This document shows, piece by piece, positions 22,092 to 35,049 of a DNA stretch of 64,000 nt. A program made the position numbers and the translations under genes. Source of the DNA: Physcomitrium patens (Eukaryota; Streptophyta; Bryopsida; Funariales; Funariaceae). Under the pieces are notes generated by a model. It saw only the letters and a list, made by a program, of their open reading frames with translations. It did no database searches and was not told where the DNA came from. How positions within the stretch are numbered: the stretch's first letter is position 1; every line of letters begins with the position of its first letter. The stretch spans positions 22,211,120-22,275,119 of the forward strand of contig NC_037254.1 in assembly GCF_000002425.4 (NCBI RefSeq). The letters are read 5' to 3'.

Positions 22092-22611
22092 TGACATAAA
22101 CATATATATATTTATTTTAATATTTACTTATATAATTAAATAAAATGAGGTAAAAATAAATTTATTTCATGATATATTTTAGAAAAGCTTTATAGATGCT
22201 GCTTTGATTTTATATGAATTTATCATTGATTAATAGATTAAAAACTTAATCAAAAAATTAATTACATGTTGGTAGCTTGAAAAAAAAGCTAATTATGTAG
22301 CATATATATAAAAAACTTATCTTACAAGTTAAAATACGTGTCTTATAAAATCAACATATTTTAAAGATCTTATAGGATATTGCCATGTAGCTCCTGTTTA
22401 AGAATATATATGGAGGCAAGAGTGAAGCCTTCTTCACTCTTATCAATGCCATTCTAGTCCTTAGTCTTATTTCAAAACTTTCTAGTCTTCTTATCTTTGA
22501 CAATAGTCATTTTAGTTTAATATTATATCATCTTTGAGTAACTTTTTAATTCTTTTAAGTGACATAAGAGTGTATTGAGGATTTCTTTCTTTGAAATTTA
22601 TGTCCTTGACA
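22092..22611 (+). repeat. 3' LTR of element D2
   Basis: It starts TGACATAAAC after a purine tract and ends TCCTTGACA. A TATA-like stretch at 22404-22410 is followed by a perfect 10-bp stem hairpin with a 4-base loop (22418-22441). Its last 270 bp match a solitary copy at 34350-34621. Confidence 0.7.
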
Positions 22612-23186
22612 CCATCACCACAAGTGATTGTGGACTTAAATATTGTAGCTATAGATATTAGCAATACAGTTATCAAGCTTTGCATTGAAAAACATCACCT
22701 TTATTAATGTATTTGTGTATAAAGAATTATGAATTAATGTTATGGCCAATTATATTAAGAAGTTTCTTGGACTTTGTTAGCTCAAAGTAGCTTCATTTAT
22801 ATTAATGACAAATGATATTTAAATTAAACCCCTTGAAATTTTACGATGTTAAGATGAGAGAATTTTCTTGAAGAAAATACAAGGTTTTTGTTTGCAATTA
22901 GATATGGGTAAATACTACCTTTCATTCAAATGAACTCTACTATCTCATATGTACATAATAGCTCTTAATAATATGTGACAATTTACAGTCTTTTTTCATT
23001 CAAATAGATGCCATAGTTCCATATTTCATTAGATTTGAGCATGTGATGGCTCTTTGGAGAGCCATTCAATCCTTACATATGCATATCAAATCTCACTTCT
23101 TATAATTCTCTATAGTATACTTTATGAGTAAAAAAAGCCATAGATCATGTTAATATAAGGCAATTGACTCCTCTTTATAAAAAGAA

Positions 23187-23515
23187 TGATACCATAACTT
23201 CATATTAATTCTTCTTGGAATAAATAAAAGCTTTTAAAATAGCTAATAAAAAGAAGGGCTATTATTTAAAAATCTCCAATCCAAATTCTAAATATACTAT
23301 GAGAAACACCTTGAAAAAAAATCTTAAAGAGTAGTTGGCTCTTTCTTTATTCCAAAAGACATTGCAGCTTTATATTAATTTTATTTGATACAAATAAAAA
23401 CTTTTTGAAAATCTTATAAAATGTGAAACAACTTCTTAAAATTTCAAATCCAAATTCCAAACATACTATAAGAAAACCTCCAAAGAATGGCTAACTATTC
23501 CTAAAAGAAGAGAGT
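23187..23515. repeat. Two diverged direct repeats of about 160 bp
   Basis: Both units contain TATATTAATT- or CATATTAATT-like starts, then AAATCCAAATTC, ATACTATGAGAAA or ATACTATAAGAAA, and a GAGTAGTTGGCT or GAATGGCTAACT end. They look like tandem LTR-internal repeats of an old element. Confidence 0.5.
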
Positions 23516-23641
23516 CCGAATAAATGAAAATGAGATAGCAATCCAAAAGTCAATACTAATCTATATTACTCCATCTTACTCCATATTTCTTTACTTCAAT
23601 ACTATACTATTCTATCTTAAGTTTATATCAACCTTTCTTAA

Positions 23642-23645
<4 letters not shown>

Positions 23646-23690
<45 letters not shown>
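23646..23690. repeat. (TA)n microsatellite
   Basis: Uninterrupted TA dinucleotides over about 45 bp. Confidence 0.9.
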
Positions 23691-23691
<1 letters not shown>

Positions 23692-24370
23692 CTTTAATAA
23701 AACTTTTTGATTTAATCTATTCAAAAATAAAATAATAAACTCAAAAGAAATTTGAAAGATAAAAAAAACCAATAAAAATAAGGATTAAAGTCCGATAAAA
23801 TTTAAGATAAGGAAAGTAAAAGCTACATATACACAATATCAAACACCATGTTACAAATTTAGTTGGTTGGTTAAATACATGTCACTTGAGGTAGTCTAAG
23901 TTTAATTTTTGTTGTACTTGTTGATTGATATGAGTGGCACATGGCTTGAAACTACTAATATTAACAGCAAGCAAAAAAATAATATAATCAATGAGACTCT
24001 TATCTCTTGAATTATGATAAGATGTAATCTACTCAAAATTCATGATTATAATCATGATCTTTTTTTTTCACTATTTCATTATTTTGATCTTTTTCATCTT
24101 TTTTTCCTATCTTTTTATTTATTTATTTATTTATTAAAAATTAAAATTTTATAATATTTTATATTATTTTTATATAATATATCATTTTTTATTACAAAAA
24201 TAAAATATAATCATCACAATCCAAGGTATTTATGTACTAGTTACTTTTTCATTAATTGAGATAGCTGACAATAGCTACTTCTTTGGTATCTTAAGAAGAT
24301 CATAATTGTGAGATATAAACATGTTTTATAATTAATTGAATAAAAAAATCACTATTCATAGCTAACATCA

Positions 24371-24465
<95 letters not shown>
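24371..24465. repeat. (TA)n microsatellite with GTA interruptions
   Basis: About 95 bp of TA repeats, broken by two ATGTAT units. Confidence 0.9.
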
Positions 24466-24467
<2 letters not shown>

Positions 24468-26899
24468 TATTAATAATAGCATAATTAAAAAAAAACATAG
24501 ATAATTCAATATTTACAAGCAACAATTGGACTTCCAAACTAAACCCTGATTAAAAAGAGCTAATATACCCACTTCAGTTCTATTTAGTTCCTATTACAAA
24601 AGCAAATCTTGTGATCATAACAAACAACAAACAATTGGATGTATCCTTAAAATTCACTTTAGAACTCAAAGACTAGCTCAATATCAATGAATAATCAAAG
24701 TTCTTTAAATTAGAAGGAAAAATGATCATGAGATGGTTGCATATTTTTAAAAAATAAAATAAAAATCATTAATCTTGAAATATCTTTAAAATCCAAATAC
24801 ATCAAGATAAATATTGATGCATCTAGAAACATAAAAATTGCCACAATTGTATTATTCCATGAATATTAGGATGTATTTCTTTGGTCACATAAAGATTTAA
24901 GAAAAATTCGTATAGAGATAACACAATATTGGATTGATCTTCTTTCATATGCCACTTCAATTCAATAGAAGTAATATTAAATGATTCCAATTACTTGCAA
25001 ATTATAAAACAAGAGCTTGACAAGCTTCTATAAGCCAAACTTAATTTGCTTGTGGATTTTGTTCTATGGTTGTTATCTATAGTAATCATTCCAAAAAAAA
25101 TCAATAGTTGTACAAAAGATGTAAAGCTTCATGGAATATTTCTTAAGATACTATCAAGTCGCCATGGTGTTGTATCATATTACATATCTTCTTGTTTGAA
25201 AATATATAAGGCATATAGTTATAAAAGTTGAAGTTGTATGTTACAATTATTTAAAAAATTATAATAGGATTCAACCATTGAGAAGAAAGTAATTTGAATT
25301 CCAATAAATAAAGGCTTAAAGCATATGCAAAGTGCTCAAAAATACTCTTTTTAATTACCTCAAGTGAATACAAATCCTAATTGTCTTATTATTTGCTCTT
25401 TTTTTACAAATTTAAATTTTCTATCCAAATCTTAATCCTAAATAGTAAGTTTCAATTAGCTTTAATTTCCAATCTAATTGTCTAGTTGGTTTAAATTTTT
25501 TTATATTAGTAAAATAATATATCTTTTTTTATGCTTTGAAAAAAATTTAATTCAATCCAACTTATAATTTATGAGAAAAATGCAAAAGAACTACATTGGT
25601 GTTCCTTGGCTGCCTACTTGAAGGTTGATGATGAAATTATTACTATTTTTTTTTATCTCCAATTATTAAATTTAATTCCAAATTAGTACATGACTTGATA
25701 TGTTAGTCTTCTAAAACCATGCCAAATTTCTCCTTGTTCCAATAAGTAGATCTTTAGATATTGCCAAAATCCTATCCAACTCTAAACTGCCAACTCTTAG
25801 TATGTCTTTGCACTAATAACTAAATATCTTTCAATTACATAGTTAAAATAATACAAAAATTTACACACAATTAATACATCTATTTGACTATGTAATTAAA
25901 AAAATTTGAACTATAGATGTTATATACATTTCACAAACCATTTAATAGTACAAGTCTTAATTTTATTGCATAAATCCAAAGTCACCAATACAAATCCTAA
26001 CTTTGCACAATGATTGCAAAGTTATCTCAAAACCTATAAAAATAAGCTTTACTACTTTGAAACAAGCTTAAAGCTTGCTATCTTTTCTAATTCTCTAATC
26101 TCCAAAATTTCTCCTATTTTGTTCTAAGTAGCCATTTTAGTAGTCTAATTTTGATCTTGATCTACAAATGGTGATTTCTTAGATATCAATTCAACCTTTT
26201 CTATAGATTTTTTAGCATGATCCTATCTTTAACTTTATCTTAGAGTTGTCTATACTAAATATTTATCTAATCTATTTCATTTTAATCAATTTTTGGCCTT
26301 TCTAAGGTATAAGAAGAATTTTTTATAATCTAGAAGGAAAATTTATTAACCAATCTTTAATCTAATAGCTATTAAAACAAGAAAATAAACTAAAAAGATT
26401 TCATAAAAGCCTTATTTAAATGTTTTGAATTATTATTGAACCAAGGTAATAGAATACAAATCTTAATATCATTTTTGTTCATATTTGCATCATATAATTA
26501 TGTTACAATATAATATTAGAGGACAAAAATAAAACTACTTTCTCTACAAAATAGAGACCATTCGAGTTTGAATATATGTTGTTTATTATAAAAAATATAC
26601 CAATTATATTTAAATATGTAATAAAATTTGTATTTATACCATATTTCAAAAAAATATTTTGAATATATCTTAATGATGGAACTATCAATGGACTCGAGAA
26701 AAAACATATCTAATATTTGTGGCAAAACTTCAAAGCTTATAAAAAATACAACATCAACTTCAATACATATAAACATGTATTTTGTTTTTCTTTAGATTCA
26801 TACTTGAGTATATCATTAGTTATTTGGACAAGTTACTAAATCTCAAGAAAATCAAATAAATACATAACATATTCAAATCTCACAATAAAAAATTAGTAT

Positions 26900-28700
26900 A
26901 AAGTATACTCAAGATTGCTCAATTTAACAAGACCTTAATAAAAAATTTGGCATCTATGATCTCATCTATATCAAAATTCAATAAATCCAATTATAAATAT
27001 AAGCTTTATTGAAATGTAGCAATTACTAAAGCTTTTAAAAAAGTCAAATATACATATATAAACCATTCAATATTGCTTGTATCCAATTGTCGATTCTTTT
27101 TTTGCATATATACCAACACATCTAATGTTGCTCTTAGAATAATACTTATGCAAAACTACATAAGCAAAGTAGATCAACTTGTGTCATATGCAATACAAAG
27201 ATTAAATATGATAGAATAAAATTATTTGACTGTAAAATTTAAAACCTTGGTGATGGTCTCTATAGTGAATAAATACAAGTATTATTTTCTTGAGAATAGA
27301 TTTTAATTTATTATTGATCATCATATATTATTTCATCTAATAAATTAATTTTTAATTATTAAAAATATAGTCTAATAAAATATAACTTAAATTATGTATA
27401 TTTCTAAAATATATATATAATCACTAATTATTTCTCAAGAATATCTAATCCTATATTATACTTGAGTATTGATAAATTGTTCTCAAATTCATACTTATGC
27501 AATATTTCTATAGATATAACATTGCTCACAAACAAGGAGATTCATGATATTATTACATACCTAACTATTGAAAAACCTTTTCTATATTTATAAGATTAAG
27601 TTATTTCAATTTTATATGCCAAACATTATTATAAAGATATATTAATAATAAATTGTATAAACTTGAAAGGAATCCAAGCAGTTCAACAATACGAGCTCAT
27701 GTAAGCATCATATAATGGTTGCATAAGAGGACACCTAGCAGTTGATACCACCATTAAGAAACTTCTTGTTGTACAATATTAGTGGTCTATGCTTTATAAA
27801 GATGTCCATGAATATATTTTATTATGCTATTTTTATCAAATAGCCAAACTAAGATTTGTATAAATAAAGTAAGCCCTATTATGGCCTATACTTTTGCTCT
27901 CTTCATTTATATATTAGAGGCTAGAGTTTATTAAATCTATTAAATTCTTTACATGGAAATAAAAAAATATATACTCATGAAAATAGCTTATGACTTAAAA
28001 TGGTATAAAACATACGTACCAACAACCAATATAGCCTAGATGATGATAAAATTCTTTTATGAAAACATTATTATTCAATTTAGATATTTGATTGAAATAA
28101 TCTCGGATCAAAGTACATATTTTGTAAATAAGATCATTAAACAACTTGTGGACATATTCATCATCAAGCATTGCATATTTACAACCTATTATTCTTAAGA
28201 CCATGGCCTTGCAAAATTTACTAATAAAACCATTATTAATATATTACATTGCTTCATATATAAGAATAAAGTTGATTAGAATAAATATTTATTAGTTGCC
28301 TTTTAGATCCATTGCATGACTAAAAAAAATTACAATAGACCATTCATTGTTTGAATTGGTATTTGAGATTCAATCCATGATTCCTATGGAATAAATTATA
28401 TCTACATTTGTTAAACTTGTATCTTTAAAAGACTCAATTAGTAAAGCATTTGTAATCCATATGGAGGATCTTAAAAGAATAGATAAATTGTATTACTATG
28501 CCATGACCAAAATTGAGCATAGTTAAAAAAAATATATCAGCCATCTTTCAAAAGAAATACAAATCTTGTAAATTCAATAGAAAAAACATAGTCATTTAGT
28601 ACCTCAAAGATCCAAAAATTTGCAATACCAAATTTGATGCATTATGACATGGATTTTATAGAATTCAGCTCACAATGTCCAACAATATCGTTTTATTGAT
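26900..28700 (+). pseudogene. Element E: non-chromovirus Ty3/gypsy pol relic
   Basis: Reading across stops, the plus strand gives an RNase H start (TNTSNVALRIILMQN near 27115), IIDHHILFHL near 27312, an H2C2 integrase finger (from about 27700, IRGHLAVDTTIKKLL), and an integrase core with IISDQSTYFVNKIIKQL near 28095 and THK/TNKTIINIL near 28220. The wording of the core resembles the plant gypsy group without a chromodomain, so it is a different lineage from B, C and D. The reverse transcriptase upstream is too decayed to delimit. It is AT-rich and not functional. Confidence 0.65.
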
Positions 28701-31436
28701 CAATCAAAACAACTATGATTCACACACCACTAATGTAAACATAAATTAGTTTTGTCAATAGAAACTTGCAAATTCAATTTCTACATCTTTCAAGCTATTT
28801 CTTCAAAGATGTTAGTCAGATTGTTGAAAATGATAACAACTCAAAATCATCATACAATCAAAATCATGAGTTGTACCTAGCACATTTTCTTAAGATTGTA
28901 GTTGTCTACATAATCGCCTTATCATTCAAACATATTATAATTACAAAGTAGCTCTTCTTGTTGATAATAAAAATAATAGCCAATATGATGGTGTTGTGTA
29001 GAAAAATAATATAATATGTAAAAATAATATGAAATATTATATAAATTTTATTTTTAATTAAAAATAAAATAAATAAATAAAAATACTTCTTAAATTTATT
29101 TAAGTTTGTAGTTTAAGTTTTGTAATTAAAGATAGAAGTTGAAAGATTATTGATAAAGAATTTAGAAGGATTTTGGTCTCAAAGTTATTTTATTTTGACT
29201 TCTATGCCATTCTATGTGGGTAGATAAGACGAGATGATGGAAGACTTCATTTCCATTGGTTGAAAATCATACCTAATGGATTTTAAGATGTTATTTGAAA
29301 CTATATTGGAATTGGATACAACTTCATGGTAGCTATTTGAAGTTCAAAGGTTAGAATTTATTAGCTTGTATTGAAAATTACAATTTTTGTATAAAAATCA
29401 AGGAATTTGGAGTTTTTATGAAGAAAAAATGGATGCTTGAAGTTAGGGTCTTAGAATTGTATCTACTACTACCTTTTTTGAATACAAGGAGTTATATAAG
29501 AGCTTTTAGAGATCAAAAAGTGAGATTTGAAATTTGAATTAAAGAACTATATTTTATATAAAAGAATCAATAAATGTTAATTTTGAATGAAAGAGAATAA
29601 GCTATTGGAAATCAATGCTTCAAAACCAAAATTCATAAGTTCTTTTCATGGAGGTTTTGATTAAGGCAATATCTTGAATTTTTGGATTAATTTTTAGTTT
29701 AAAATTTCTACAAGTATAGATGATTATATTAAAAAAATTTGTATAAAATTTCATAGTATTTGAGTATTATATTTTTGAGATATAGTGGATTTAGTGCACA
29801 AGTTTTTGAAAATTGACATATTTAGTACTTACTAGAAATTAGGTAATATTTGAAGATCTATAATGAATTCATGGTTGATTATTTTTTTGTGAAAGTAATT
29901 AAAGATATAAATTAATTTATAAAAAAGTTTGAGTCTAATTTAATAATTAGATAGGAAGTTATTGGATAATATAGATTTAGAAAGAAATTTCATAAATATA
30001 GAAGTGATTTTAGGATATTTAATCACATCTTGGAGACCCTTGTGCATCCAAGACTTGTATATTTGATGTGATTGTTTTTATGAGGATAAGCTATAAAAAA
30101 TATTTTTATTTTATAAACTTATAATTTATTTGAGCAATTAGTAATGACTAGAGGCCTAGTGCTTTCTTAAAGTAAACTCTCTCTGCTAGTCCAATACCAT
30201 TTAAGAACCTTTACATCAATGTGGTTCCTTATATAAACACCCCACAACAAAAACTTTCCATTTTAAAATCCACTTGTCTTATCATCTTGTACTCACACTC
30301 TCTCACCTCTTTGCATCTTGTTTTTTTGTCTCTATCTCTTACGTTTTCCTCTTACACAGCAATCATACTCCACTTTTATGTGCAATTTTTTTGTGCATTC
30401 AAAATACAAGCATAGATCAATATGTAAAACAATAATTGAGCTAACAATATAGATTTAGAGAGTTACCATCACTAGCTCTCATTTTCCTTGAATAAAAAGT
30501 GGTGTCAAGTTTGTTTAAAGCATGGTATGATATAATTCATTGAAAGATCAATATTTAGAAATGATTGAGGGCCAAGAAATATCATGGAATATAAACTAAC
30601 TTAAGGTGATGTTTGGATTTAACTTCTTTGAAGTCATTAGCTATAGACTTGACTATGAGTAGCTACATCTCAACTATAAGAATATTGTCAGTAACAAAAC
30701 ATGTATAGTTTGTGGAAACAATATGAATATTATTAAGATCTGGTATATCATCAAGGAATATACACACATTTGTGATATAATTTCTTTTATTATTTTATAA
30801 GTAAGTTAATATTATTTTGGACATTATAATAGATGTTTATCTCTTAGTAAAGGATAGAAAGACAATCAACTAAGGCACAATCATTAATAATGCCTTCACA
30901 TAGGAATTGAGGTATTTATGTTAAGACCAACATTCTTGTACTACTATAGGTCTTTTTTTCTTAGCATATATAATTGAGTATAGTTATTATATAGCCAAAT
31001 TCAAACATACACTACTTTTTTTTGAGGTTTTTAAAGAATATTCAAAAAAAAGAATAAAGAAGATACTAAGAGCAAGCACTTATAAGAGTAGCACACCAAA
31101 AAATCCAAGCAAAAGAAATTCCATGCCAATATTAATGCCTATACCATTGTAGTTGACTCACGGCATTATAATTTGTAAAATATAATTTAAGAAGCTGCAA
31201 TCTATGAAATTAGGCAACAACATAAAATCCTAGGATATATAATATATGATTTGGTCATCTTGGCCAATGAAGAAACTATAAGGTCACAACATTGTCATGA
31301 TGTAATACAACTAATAGATAAAAGAGTGAAAAAAATATTAAATTTTAGAAGATCCTATTTCAAAATATTTTAGAAAATCATCTCAAAAATATAGATAATA
31401 GTCAAAAGATAGTAACTTAAAAGTGCAAATGCTGTT

Positions 31437-31472
<36 letters not shown>

Positions 31473-34340
31473 TTTAATTACTTTGTAGAGCCATAAATAA
31501 GACAAAATAAGGTAGATTAGAAAAATAAAGGATATAAACATATATAGGAAAGAATTAGGAGTTGATTCTAGTGATAATTATCTCAAGAAGACAAAAATTC
31601 GTATCCAAAGAGGATTTGTTGTCAACTTAGGTCGAAATCATACCTTGAGGTACAAAACCACATACCATAGTAATTTTGGGATACTTTTGTAAATTCAAGA
31701 GTGGACTTTGGAAGAAGACTTTATAGATTTTCTTCGAGCATTAGTTTTAAAAAAATTGAATTTGTAATGGCTTTGTAAGAGCTTTATAAAATCAAGGTTA
31801 TTTTGAATGACTCTAGGTTATATAAAATAAAATAAGATTCATAATTTGGGCAATTTTATGAGTTTTAAAGAAAATCTACAAATAAAATTTTGTAGGGTTG
31901 TAAATATAGTTGTACTAAACATATGTTGTGAATTTTAGCTTAATTAGATAGTTGGATTAGAGGTTATTGAAGTTTAAGTAGATTAAGGTCTCAAAAATTA
32001 GATTTTTAGGTCCAATAAGATTATCTAAAATATACAAAAATCTGCTAGTTTTATTGAGGTAATATTTTTTGGAAGTAATGATTGACTTAGTTTTCAATAC
32101 TTGTATAAAATTTAAAAGAAAATTAATGGTTAAATTAGGAATTATTGCTATTAGAAGATTAATATTAAGATCAAAGATGGAGGTCGATCAATACTCAAGT
32201 GGATTATGATGCTTTTCTTCCATTTCACAAGTTCGATTCTCTTCAAAAAAAAAATTAATTATTTTTAACTAAAAGATTGAGAGGTGTGTAAAATTTTATG
32301 TAAGATCAATGGTTTTATCAATAGATATTTAGGTTCTAAAATTGTCTTAGTATTGGTCTGAATTGATTAGATTTTGGTTGAGATTTTTTTTATAAGTTGA
32401 TTAAGCTTTGATTTAGGATTTAATATCTAATTAGGGCTAATTTAGGATTTATGATTTCTTTGGAATTCTTTAGGATTTCTCTAGGATTTCATAAGGATTT
32501 TTTTCAGATTCCTATGGATTTCTTTTAGATTTCTTTAGGATTTTTTAAAGATTTTTTTAATTATTTCTTTATGATTTCTTTAAAAGTTTTTTAAGTTTTT
32601 AATGTATTTATTTTATTATCTCTATGAAAATTTAAATGGACTTGATCAATATTTGATTATATTTGTTAAGCTTTAATTATATTTTATATATGATTTTATT
32701 AGATTTATTAGGAATTATTGTTACAATTTTCTTTTATCTTTTATAGCCAAGTGTCTAGTGCATTCTCAAACAAGATTTCACATAATATGACAATATTACA
32801 AAGACTATAATCATGATATGATTTACAAATATTACAAGTTCAATATGATGTTATAATTACAAATCAGTTAATTGAACTAAGACAAAGTCTAGCTGTACAA
32901 TGCCTCATCAATATCTATAGACATCTAGAATATAGGAGATGCACTGCAAGAAATAGAAAGCCAATTGTGATATTTGACAACAATATTAAGAACTTGCAGT
33001 ACTCATGTATGATTCTACTATTGTATAGGGCAAGTTATAAAAGTTGCAAACAAACTTCAAGTAGTACTATAGAAATAAGAGACCCTCATAGTCCTATAGA
33101 ATATTGTCCAAATCCAAATAAAAGAATTAGAAGCCCTCAAAATTATACTTTGAGAGGCTCAAGTAGCATCAACATCTGTAATTAGTGAATTATAAGTACA
33201 ATTCAAAGGCACAACATAAAGAATCTAGTTAGTAAGCAGAAAAGATTAATTTACACAAGTAGAGCAAAATTAAGACATATCCATTATGATATAAATCAAT
33301 CCAATGGTAATAAGAAAATATTTGGTATTTGATACATTGTAAGCTACTCAAACAATATCACATTTAAGCAAGTTGACAAAGGTGTAATTTTATCTTGCGT
33401 ATTTTTCACAAACATAGGTGACTACAATGATTAATTGTAAGTCCTTGATAGTATGTTAGGCCACAAATTTGACTTACTTCATGCTTGTGGCTATTGACTA
33501 ATACCATTAGTTTAAAATAAGGTACAACTTACAGATTTGGCTACTAAGCACAAGCTCAACAAGAATGATATGCATAATAGTGATTTGAATGATAAAATTG
33601 AAGATATAGTAGAAGCATAATGCATAATTTTAAAATATTTTGTTGAACATCCACACCCTGAGAAAAGATGTGTTATTTATACTAATATGATAGATTGCTT
33701 GATATATACAAAATCTAGATGTAATCCAACTATTATATTATACAATATTAGCTATTTGCATTTAAAATTTAATACATATACTATCATATGTACCACAAAT
33801 TTGCCACAGTAATATGGTAATTTTATGATGAGTATAAACCACTTCATAAATATTTTTAATTGTACAATCCAAATCCAAAAATTTCCTTGTATTGCAAACA
33901 CTTTGAGGACATGGTATGAGATACCTCAGTGGGTGAAATGTTACCTTGCCAAAGTAATCACATCCAATTGTGACAATTTTATCTATCCAAAAAATCACAT
34001 ATTTGCTTATAGATGATACCTACCAAAATATCCTAATAGCATAGAATTTGAGGGGTAGTAAGGAAAGAAATAAGGTGCCACAACAAGGCTGTCAAAATTA
34101 ACAATGACATAGTAAAGTAGAAAGATATTTAAGAGCCAAAAAAAAAATATTTAACAAGCAATTGAGAAGTAATACAATACTCAATAGGTCTTAAGTAGTA
34201 GCACACGAGTTAGCTAGTGTTGAGCCGGAGTCCATATAGTTTTGATTGAGCAATAAACTAATCTTGGTCTTTTCTTTGATCATCATGTGTATCAAGTTTG
34301 GTCTTACAAGGTCATGTCCAATACTTGCTAATAACCTCAA
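28700..34340. other. AT-rich relic DNA without a readable gene
   Basis: No coding frame of note is present. A TATA-like TATATAAACACCCC at about 30233 and a TGGTGTCAAG segment at about 30500 hint at an old LTR and primer site (about 28990-30500). A 29-base A run lies at 31442-31470. Parts of 29880-30090 and 31930-32770 look alike and may be two decayed LTRs. A faint copia-like RNase H end can be imagined at 33230-33370, but I do not call it. Confidence 0.45.
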
Positions 34341-34349
34341 TAGCTAGAA

Positions 34350-34621
34350 TAATAGTGTCTTATAAGTTGGATATATATTGGAAGTCCTATAGAACATTAC
34401 CACATGGTTCGTAGTAAGATAGTATATATAGAGGCAAGTGTGAAGCCTTTTTCATTCTTATTAATGTCTTTCTTATCTTAGTCTTATTTCAAAAGTCTCT
34501 AATTTTTTTATCTTTGCCAAAAGCCATTCTAATTTAATAATATATCATCTTTCAGCTATTCTTTTGTAGTAGCACAAGAGTGTATTAATTTTTTGATTCT
34601 TTGTAAATCATGTCCTTGATA
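34350..34621 (+). repeat. Solitary fragment of a D-type LTR
   Basis: It aligns with 22337-22611: the same GTCTTATA start, TATATATAGAGGCAAG, GTGAAGCCTTTTTCA, TCATCTTT, and the terminal CATGTCCTTGATA. No internal element sequence follows, so it is a solo or truncated LTR. It is among the last recognisable transposon pieces before the composition change. Confidence 0.7.
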
Positions 34622-35049
34622 ATGTATCATATTAATCTAAAATATATACTAATAATAGAATATTATTAATAAAATATATCAAATTATTTATATTCATATT
34701 TGAATAATATATAGATAATATTTTATAATAGATGTAGCTTATAAATAGATTTATAATTAATTATAACAGATATAACAATAAAACATACAATAATAAAACA
34801 TATGATAGTAAAGCATATTAGCTTTGTAATCAAAGAGCCATGTCTTATCAATATACTAATTAAGAATATACACTATTTGAGTGTACACACTAATTATGGA
34901 TACCATTGTGGCTTGTTCTTTGACCTTTTTACTTTGTTTGCTTATCATCCAAGCATATCAAATAGAAGTAAATGTTAAGTAGTTGCCTTGAATTTTCTAA
35001 CTCAATGACAAGCAACTAATTGTTGTGTTGTCCTAAAATATTGACAATA

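Larger units (their letters stand above)
22612..26890. other. AT-rich, gene-free relic DNA
   Basis: I see no gene here. The stretch holds (TA)n runs at 23646-23690 and 24371-24465 and two diverged copies of a segment of about 160 bp (23187-23350 and 23353-23515). It probably represents decayed transposon DNA, including the 5' part of element E, but no domain can be read with confidence. Confidence 0.6.

Noticed and set aside
24352..24537. 61-codon minus-strand frame
   Set aside because: It is a translation of the (TA)n microsatellite (Ile-Tyr repeats).
31442..31470. 29-base A run as a retroposon tail
   Set aside because: No target duplications or LINE/SINE-like sequence could be seen next to it.
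33230..33370. Possible copia RNase H end
   Set aside because: The resemblance is limited to a few residues and depends on choosing frames across stops.
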